Positions 59,121-64,000 of a stretch of DNA of 64,000 bases are shown here, in pieces. The DNA comes from Rhizobium sp. CC-YZS058. Its GTDB lineage: Bacteria > Pseudomonadota > Alphaproteobacteria > Rhizobiales > Rhizobiaceae. Positions within the stretch are counted from its first letter, which is position 1. Each line of letters starts with the position of its first letter. The notes under the pieces are model-generated. The model did no database searches, had not been told where the DNA came from, and saw only the letters and a program-made list of their open reading frames with translations. The position numbers were made by a program, and so were the translations under genes. The stretch is from positions 1,266,001-1,330,000 of the forward strand of contig NZ_JAYESJ010000001.1 in the NCBI RefSeq assembly GCF_034720595.1, written 5' to 3'.

Positions 59121-59864
59121 ATGAACGAAGTGCTAACAGATCCCCGCTCCATCCGTATCAAGGGCCGTTCCTTCCTGGCCGTCGTCCTTTCGCCGGATCT
59201 GCCATTGGATCAATGGCTTGTGCGGCTTGACGATCTCGCTGCCCGTTCGGCTGGCTTCTTTTTCGGCCGTCCGGCCGTGCTCGATGTCGCCGATCTGCAG
59301 CTCGACAAGGCGGGTCTGAAGGCACTGCTCGCCGAGCTCGCCGCCCGCAATGTCAGCATCATGGGCATCGAGGGCGCGCGGCCGTCGCTGATCAGCCCCG
59401 GCATGCCGCCGGCGCTCAAGGGCGGCCGTCCGGCCTCCGATTTCGAGGTGAAACAGAGCGATCCGGCCGAGCCGGCGGACGCGGCGGAAGCGCCGCGCGT
59501 CATCGAACCGCCGGCTTCGGAGATGCGGCCGTCGTCTCCGTCACTCGTCATCAACGAACCCGTAAGGTCCGGGCAATCCGTGATCTTTACAGAAGGAGAC
59601 GTGACCGTGATCGGGTCCGTCGCTTCCGGCGCCGAAGTCATCGCCGGCGGCTCCGTCCATATCTACGGCACGCTGCGCGGCCGGGCCATGGCGGGATCGA
59701 TCGGCAATGCCGGGGCGCGCATCTTCTGCCGAAAGCTCGAAGCCGAGCTGGTGGCGATCGATGGTGTCTACAAGGTGGCCGAAGACATTTCGCCCAGCCT
59801 GCGCGGCCAGCCCGTGCAGCTCTGGCTCGAAGACGATGCGATCAAGGCAGAGAAACTCAATTGA
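59121..59864 (+). CDS. minC: Septum site-determining protein MinC
   Basis: A 247-aa inhibitor of FtsZ assembly. The N-terminal domain begins SIRIKGRSFLAVVLSPDLPLDQWLV; a Pro/Ala-rich linker follows; the C-terminal right-handed beta-helix is clear in VIGSVASGAEVIAGGSVHIYGTLRGRAMAG and IFCRKLEAELVAIDGVYK. ATG 59121 is used; an in-frame ATG at 59061 lies before the CtrA-type box. minD follows after 29 bases. Confidence 0.93.
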   Translation: MNEVLTDPRSIRIKGRSFLAVVLSPDLPLDQWLVRLDDLAARSAGFFFGRPAVLDVADLQLDKAGLKALLAELAARNVSIMGIEGARPSLISPGMPPALKGGRPASDFEVKQSDPAEPADAAEAPRVIEPPASEMRPSSPSLVINEPVRSGQSVIFTEGDVTVIGSVASGAEVIAGGSVHIYGTLRGRAMAGSIGNAGARIFCRKLEAELVAIDGVYKVAEDISPSLRGQPVQLWLEDDAIKAEKLN

Positions 59865-59893
59865 GCCAGAACGGCCAGCAACAGGAGAGCAAG

Positions 59894-60709
59894 ATGGGGA
59901 AGGTTATCGTCGTCACTTCCGGCAAGGGCGGGGTTGGCAAGACAACCTCGACAGCCGCGCTCGGCGCAGCGCTTGCGCAACGGGGCGAAAAGGTCGCGGT
60001 CGTCGATTTCGACGTCGGGCTGCGCAATCTGGATCTGGTCATGGGTGCCGAACGGCGCGTGGTCTATGATCTCATCAACGTCATCCAGGGCGACGCCAAG
60101 CTGCCGCAGGCGCTGATCCGCGACAAGCGGGTCGAAACCCTGTTCCTGCTGCCGGCCTCCCAGACCCGCGACAAGGACAACCTGACCCAAGAAGGCGTCG
60201 AGCGCGTCATCGGCGAACTCAAGGAGCATTTCGACTGGATCATCTGCGACAGCCCGGCCGGTATCGAACGCGGCGCGACGCTGGCCATGCGCCACGCGGA
60301 TGTGGCTGTCGTCGTCACCAACCCGGAAGTCTCTTCCGTGCGCGACAGCGACCGCATCATCGGCCTGCTCGATTCCAAGACGATGAAGGCCGAGCGCGGC
60401 GAGCGGATGGAAAAGCATTTGCTTTTGACCCGCTTCGACCAGGCCCGCGCCGAGCGGGGCGACATGCTGAAGGTCGAGGACGTGCTGGAGATCCTGTCGA
60501 TCCCGCTGCTCGGCATCATTCCGGAAAGCATGGACGTGCTTCGCGCTTCCAACCTCGGTGCGCCGGTGACAGTGGCCGATGCGCGTTGCGCCCCCTCCAT
60601 GGCCTATTTCGACGCCGCACGCCGACTGGCCGGCGAAACGCTGCCGGTCACCATCCCGGGCGAGAAGCGTGGTCTGTTCGGCAAGATCTTCGCACGGAGG
60701 GCCGCATGA
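59894..60709 (+). CDS. minD: Septum site-determining ATPase MinD
   Basis: A 271-aa ParA/MinD-type ATPase that binds the membrane in its ATP form and recruits MinC. The deviant Walker A is [11 protein letters not shown], followed by [16 protein letters not shown] and [12 protein letters not shown]. The C-terminal amphipathic helix [14 protein letters not shown] is the membrane-targeting sequence. AGGAGAG lies about 5-10 bases before ATG 59894. minE starts inside the last codons (ATGA overlap). Confidence 0.96.
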   Translation: MGKVIVVTSGKGGVGKTTSTAALGAALAQRGEKVAVVDFDVGLRNLDLVMGAERRVVYDLINVIQGDAKLPQALIRDKRVETLFLLPASQTRDKDNLTQEGVERVIGELKEHFDWIICDSPAGIERGATLAMRHADVAVVVTNPEVSSVRDSDRIIGLLDSKTMKAERGERMEKHLLLTRFDQARAERGDMLKVEDVLEILSIPLLGIIPESMDVLRASNLGAPVTVADARCAPSMAYFDAARRLAGETLPVTIPGEKRGLFGKIFARRAA

Positions 60710-60966
60710 ACATTTTCCGCCTTTTCGGCAAACAGCAATCCGCGCCCCAGGCGCGCGAGCGCCTGCAGGTGCTGCTCGCCCATGAGCGCGCCTCGGCCGG
60801 ATCCGATCTCGTGGCGGTGCTGCGCGAGGAGATCCTGGCGGTCATCGCCAAGCATGTTCAGGTTGATGCCGACCGCGTGCGCGTGAAGATGGACCGCGAC
60901 GAGCACATGTCGATCCTGGAGATCGATGTCGAGATTCCGCTCGGCGCCATGCCGAAAGCCGCCTGA
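60706..60966 (+). CDS. minE: Cell division topological specificity factor MinE
   Basis: An 86-aa protein that stimulates MinD ATPase and drives Min oscillation. The N-terminal membrane/MinD-binding part is [29 protein letters not shown], the dimer domain [20 protein letters not shown] and the final strand [14 protein letters not shown] overlaps the minD stop by four bases. Confidence 0.96.
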   Translation: MNIFRLFGKQQSAPQARERLQVLLAHERASAGSDLVAVLREEILAVIAKHVQVDADRVRVKMDRDEHMSILEIDVEIPLGAMPKAA

Positions 60967-60990
60967 GCGCCGGTCCCGGATCGATGAAAC

Positions 60991-61027
60991 AAGGCCCTGT
61001 CCTGCCGAACGCGGGGCAGGGCCTTTC
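60991..61027 (+). terminator. Intrinsic terminator after minCDE
   Basis: AAGGCCCTG and CAGGGCCTT arms with further inner C/G pairing, followed by TCCCTTAAGG, 25 bases after the minE stop. The rest of the gap to the next gene on the other strand (to 61224) shows no credible gene. Confidence 0.7.
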
Positions 61028-61224
61028 CCTTAAGGCATCGGCGCATGAGGGAGGCTGACAAGCAGCCAAAAAAACGCCGGTGTGGCGTTGCGGTCTTGCG
61101 GCCGCAGGCCCCACCGGCGAGCCGGGGAATCTCACTGTTGCTTGCGCGATCCCGCCGCTTCACACCATTCCAGTCATGCCGTACCGTCCGGATTTGCGGG
61201 GGCGGACCTCCTCGCAAATCCAGT

Positions 61225-61455
61225 TCAGCAATGGCCCGCCTTCTCACTCAAAAGCAGGTTCACCTGATCCTCGGGAATAACCGGGCCAAGTTCCTTGCTG
61301 AGATCAGCCACAAGCGAACTCAAAGCGGCCTCGAGATAATGGGCGGCCGCTGAGGCCTTCACATCCCGCGCACCGTCGCGTGCGTAAGTGATGACGCGGA
61401 TCAAGCCGATCAACTCTTCGCGCCGGCTTTCCTGCGTACTCTCCATTGCGTCCAC
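61225..61455 (-). CDS. Small unknown protein downstream of the YcaO-TfuA genes
   Basis: A 76-aa soluble protein that I do not recognise. It looks mostly helical (SRREELIGLIRVITYARDGA and SAAAHYLEAALSSLVADLS). GTG 61455 has AGGGGGA four bases upstream; ATG 61446 is the alternative; the frame is open back to 61545, but that part has an odd Cys-rich start. It lies 121 bases after tfuA on the same strand and could be the last gene of that operon or a separate unit. Confidence 0.55.
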   Translation of the reverse strand: MDAMESTQESRREELIGLIRVITYARDGARDVKASAAAHYLEAALSSLVADLSKELGPVIPEDQVNLLLSEKAGHC

Positions 61456-61576
61456 GGAATCCCCCTGTAACTGACAGGCTTCATTAAACATGCCCGCAAT
61501 GAAAAAGCCCGTTGCATCGGCGTTGCACACGCAAAGGATGTTCATCCTGTGGTTAGTTCACCCTTAGGGCAGTCGT

Positions 61577-62272
61577 TCAGTCCGAATCCGGTAGAAGATG
61601 CAGGGTCCAATCAGGAAGTCGTTTAAAAACAGCAGGTTGTGTTAGGTTTATCTCATGGAGAAGCGCAAGCGCATCCTGTCGCTTCGGGTCCGTTGCATGG
61701 GCCAGGATCCGTTGCATGCTCTTTGTGTTTGCTCCCACGAACATGTCGACGATTCGCCGCCAGCTGCGCTCCTTGAAGTGGATGGCGCGTGCGGCACGCG
61801 CCCAGTCCCGCGCTTCGTCCGGTGAAATCGCGCCGGCCTGCAAGGCAGTCTCAAGGGTTGCATCGACGGTCACCAGGGGGACGCTCAAGGGCGGGTAGCC
61901 GAGTTCGGCCGGGCCGTGCTGCAGAGCGACATCTCCATCGTCGATCCGGCGCCCGCTGCGATAGTCCTCGTAGATGCGGCCGACCCCGCGCATGCCGAAC
62001 GGCGCGCATTCGACCGCCCGCAGCGCCCCCATGCTCGCCGCTCCAAGGACGGGCACGCCACGCGACAGGGCCAGCAGGATCTCCTTGTGCCAGACGGGCC
62101 GGACATGCTCGAAGATCCCATCGATCAGACCGATCGCCGCGGCGCCCTCCTCGAGCGCACGGCGCAGGTCGCCGCGCTGTGCCGGTGGTCGGATCTCGAT
62201 ATCCTCAGCCCCCATCGCGCGGACGATGGCCGCAGCATCCGGCAGGCTGGGACCGACGAAGACGACCTTCAT
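61577..62272 (-). CDS. tfuA: TfuA-like protein
   Basis: A 231-aa protein of the TfuA family, first seen with rhizobial trifolitoxin genes. TfuA proteins act with YcaO enzymes, and this pair is linked to backbone thioamide formation. The family core is unmistakable: VGPSLPDA at the start, then VPVLGAASMGALRAVECAPFGMRGVG, RIYEDYRSGRRIDDGDVAL, and HFKERSWRRIVDM. The start codon overlaps the ycaO stop by four bases (ATGA), so the two are co-translated. Confidence 0.9.
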   Translation of the reverse strand: MKVVFVGPSLPDAAAIVRAMGAEDIEIRPPAQRGDLRRALEEGAAAIGLIDGIFEHVRPVWHKEILLALSRGVPVLGAASMGALRAVECAPFGMRGVGRIYEDYRSGRRIDDGDVALQHGPAELGYPPLSVPLVTVDATLETALQAGAISPDEARDWARAARAIHFKERSWRRIVDMFVGANTKSMQRILAHATDPKRQDALALLHEINLTQPAVFKRLPDWTLHLLPDSD

Positions 62273-63450
62273 CCCAGCACCCGTCGGAGCGCGCGCGGAC
62301 CGAACCGCTGGCGCTGGGCGCCTGGCGGGTTTTCAAGCCCGGGAACGATGAGCTTGCCGACGGCGATCGGCAGACGCCCGTCGTCGAGGCGCAGCGCATA
62401 GGCCTCCGAAAGCCCGGCACTTGCCAGGCGCGCAAGCAGCAGAGGCAGGCGCTCGTTCGGCTCCGGGAGCGCGCCAGTGGAGCCGGGTCGGTGGAGGGGA
62501 TCGACCGGCGCGCGCAGGACCTTGCAGAGGTCCTCCGGGGCCGGGTCAGTGAAGAAGGCGGCGGGGACGTCGTCGCGCGCACCGCCGATGAAGGTGAGGC
62601 GCGATTGTGCGGCCTCCGTGATGGCGCGGGCGGCGGCCCCGGCAGCGGTAAAGTGCGCGCCGCTGCCAAGCGTGAGATCGACATGCCGGACCGCGCCCCC
62701 TGCAAGCACGGCGGCAGGGGCGATCAACGCCATGAAGCAGGGGAGGTTCAGGTCGGAGGAGATGTCGAACAGGCGGATGATGAGCCCCGCGCGCTCGATT
62801 CGCTGAACGAGATCGTCGATGGTCGGGGTGGCAAGGCAGGCCGGATCGATCGCCGGCGGCCGGCGGGTGGGCGGCGTCACGTGCCACAGCGTCAGCGCAT
62901 CGCGCTCCACCCGTTCCAGTAGGCCGTGCAACACCGCTTCGTCCCACGTATTGCCGGAAGCCAGCCCGTCGGAGGAGCGCCAATAGCGCGGCTTCAGCTG
63001 CGTCCGGTCGAGATGAACGGCATCGAAGGGGAGGTGGACCGTGTGGCCTGAAAGAAGATTCTCGGCCGGGGTCCAGTCGATGACCTCGTCCGGTGCAACC
63101 GGCTCGGCCCGAGGGCTGAGAAGCGTCTCCAGCGGATCGACGGATCCGCCATCCGCCTCGATGTCCCGGCTTGAGGCGGAGCGCCGGACGCAGGAGGGGC
63201 TGGACGCGATGACGCGCTCGACCGCCTCCATGACCGCGGAGGCCTGCGCGTCCTCATCGGTCAGGCCCTTGCCCTGGGCAATGGCGATGGCGCGCGCATT
63301 GGGAGTGACCGCGAACCAGACGGGAATGCCGACTCGATCAAGGCCGGTCTGCGACCCGACGCGTGTGATGCCAAGCGCAGGCAGATGCGGCGTGATCAGC
63401 GCGAGGGTTTCGGCGGGCGCGCGTGACCGGTAGGACCCCGCCGTCGTCAT
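62269..63450 (-). CDS. YcaO-domain protein (peptide backbone-modifying enzyme)
   Basis: A 393-aa YcaO protein that would use ATP to activate a peptide amide, giving azolines or, with TfuA, thioamides. The ATP-site acidic motifs are seen in DAQASAVMEAVERVIA, AVLHGLLERVERDALTLWH, and ARAITEAAQSRLTFIGGARDD. No E1/RRE partner domain is fused to it, and the C-terminus lacks the Pro-rich end of azoline-forming members, which fits a TfuA-dependent enzyme. It is 40 bases downstream of the small peptide gene and overlaps tfuA by four bases. Confidence 0.9.
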   Translation of the reverse strand: MTTAGSYRSRAPAETLALITPHLPALGITRVGSQTGLDRVGIPVWFAVTPNARAIAIAQGKGLTDEDAQASAVMEAVERVIASSPSCVRRSASSRDIEADGGSVDPLETLLSPRAEPVAPDEVIDWTPAENLLSGHTVHLPFDAVHLDRTQLKPRYWRSSDGLASGNTWDEAVLHGLLERVERDALTLWHVTPPTRRPPAIDPACLATPTIDDLVQRIERAGLIIRLFDISSDLNLPCFMALIAPAAVLAGGAVRHVDLTLGSGAHFTAAGAAARAITEAAQSRLTFIGGARDDVPAAFFTDPAPEDLCKVLRAPVDPLHRPGSTGALPEPNERLPLLLARLASAGLSEAYALRLDDGRLPIAVGKLIVPGLENPPGAQRQRFGPRALRRVLG

Positions 63451-63490
63451 GGGTCGATGACGGCGGGACCGGTTTCAGGGCCGCAAGGCC

Positions 63491-63703
63491 TCATCGGCCT
63501 TCATAATGGCCGGCGGCAGCTTCGGAGGCCGAGGAGATCGCGACCGCAAAGTCGACGCCCTTCGTCACCAGCCCGCTGCGCGGGGTGCCGGAAGCAAGCG
63601 CCCCGGCGGACTTGTCCTTGAACGGAGTGACCGTGCCGGCGCCGAGATCGGCGATCCACAGTCCGTCTTCGCCTTCTATTCCAAGAATTACAACCTGAGC
63701 CAT
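63491..63703 (-). CDS. Candidate RiPP precursor peptide
   Basis: A 70-aa peptide without Cys. The first half (starting MAQVVILGIEGEDGLWIADLGA) looks like a beta-hairpin leader. The second half is rich in Gly, Ala, Ser and Thr, with KSAGALASGTPRSGLVTKGV and then FAVAISSASEAAAGHYEGR at the end. AAGGGGA lies five bases before ATG 63703, a good ribosome site. It sits 14 bases after the TPR gene stop and 40 bases before ycaO, the usual place for a precursor. The precursor role is inferred from position, size and composition; it could also be an accessory protein. Confidence 0.65.
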   Translation of the reverse strand: MAQVVILGIEGEDGLWIADLGAGTVTPFKDKSAGALASGTPRSGLVTKGVDFAVAISSASEAAAGHYEGR

Positions 63704-63717
63704 GTCATTCCCCTTGT

Positions 63718-64000
63718 CTAGAAACCGGCTTTCCGCAAGCCTTCGCGATAGAGTTCGCGCTGCCAACTTTCCCGGTTGGGAACGACCTCGAGCCAGCGCT
63801 CCAACTCGAAGTCGGGATGTTCACGCAAGACACGCTGCTTATATACACGCGCTTGCCGTGCATTGCCAAGCATTCCCCAACTCGCGGCAGCCAATCTGTC
63901 GGCCGGTTTCGGGTTTTCCATGCGTTTGATATAGGCGAGCGCGGCTTCGAACCGGCCGAGGAAGTAGCAGGCCCCGGCAGCGGTCCAGAGATAGCTGTCC
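63718..64000 (-). CDS. Tetratricopeptide-repeat protein, C-terminal part (5' end outside window)
   Basis: Ninety-four residues are visible, running off the window edge. LWTAAGACYFLGRFEAALAYI and RLAAASWGMLGNARQARVYKQ are TPR-type helix pairs, and the end WQRELYREGLRKAGF is the usual C-terminus of rhizobial proteins that carry a cyclase or winged-helix domain followed by TPRs. It is therefore probably a regulator or sensor for the operon, but the N-terminal domain cannot be seen. It is the first gene of the set TPR, small peptide, ycaO, tfuA in this window. Confidence 0.7.
   Translation of the reverse strand, partial: DSYLWTAAGACYFLGRFEAALAYIKRMENPKPADRLAAASWGMLGNARQARVYKQRVLREHPDFELERWLEVVPNRESWQRELYREGLRKAGF

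Noticed and set aside
61045..61353. Plus-strand open frame after minE
   Set aside because: No ribosome site, Arg/Pro-rich translation without family features, and it overlaps the better-supported minus-strand small gene.

Overview
The window is about 64 kb of GC-rich DNA with dense gene packing and no rRNA, tRNA, CRISPR array or intact insertion sequence that I could see. The gene content points to an alphaproteobacterium of the Rhizobiales, most likely Rhizobiaceae. Evidence for this includes a hut operon with N-formylglutamate deformylase, minCDE with a CtrA-type box in front of it, an HWE-family histidine kinase, a TfuA-like protein, and many promoters of the alphaproteobacterial general-stress type (GGAAC-N16-CGTT or GGTT). 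In several Rhizobiaceae hut and min genes lie on a chromid or megaplasmid, so this may be a secondary replicon; that is inference.

Layout. 1-5.5 kb: histidine catabolism (hutH, cut by the window edge, then hutG, hutU, hutD) and a convergent sarcosine/N-methyltryptophan oxidase. 5.8-12 kb: a chemoreceptor, an aldo/keto reductase, a small cytochrome c, and an AraC regulator divergent from an MFS exporter. 12-18.6 kb: a LysR regulator divergent from an alpha/beta-hydrolase-like protein that has lost its catalytic residues, followed by an RND efflux adaptor and pump. 18.6-25.2 kb: a small stress-promoter gene, an Att-type ABC export cluster (ATPase, large FtsX-type permease, CrtC/AttH-like protein), and a zinc alcohol dehydrogenase with a small companion gene. 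25.3-38.5 kb: an alpha-glucan/trehalose island with glgE carrying an extra N-terminal domain, a treS-maltokinase fusion and glgB on one strand, and treZ and malQ on the other. A REP-rich 198-bp tandem repeat lies between the two groups.

38.7-50.3 kb looks like a stress block: nutrient-deprivation-type protein, holin-family protein, DUF3618 protein, GAF-PAS HWE kinase, CPA1 antiporter, a membrane protein, a luciferase-like oxidoreductase gene broken by an in-frame stop, a metallo-beta-lactamase-fold hydrolase, Mn catalase, a DUF2243 protein and a small soluble protein. 50.3-57.9 kb: a putrescine-type ABC transporter with gamma-aminobutyraldehyde dehydrogenase, a LysR regulator and a flavin reductase. 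58-61 kb: a DUF1206 stress-promoter gene and minCDE. 61.2-64 kb: a YcaO-TfuA operon with a 70-residue Gly/Ser/Thr/Ala-rich peptide directly upstream of ycaO. This is a candidate cluster for a ribosomally made, post-translationally modified peptide, and in my view it is the most interesting object here.

Six good general-stress (EcfG/RpoE2-type) promoter matches, plus weaker ones, sit in front of genes scattered from 18.6 to 59 kb. They tie the glucan/trehalose operon, the Ndi-holin-DUF3618 operon and several unknown genes into one likely regulon. All functional calls come from reading protein motifs by eye, without database searches.
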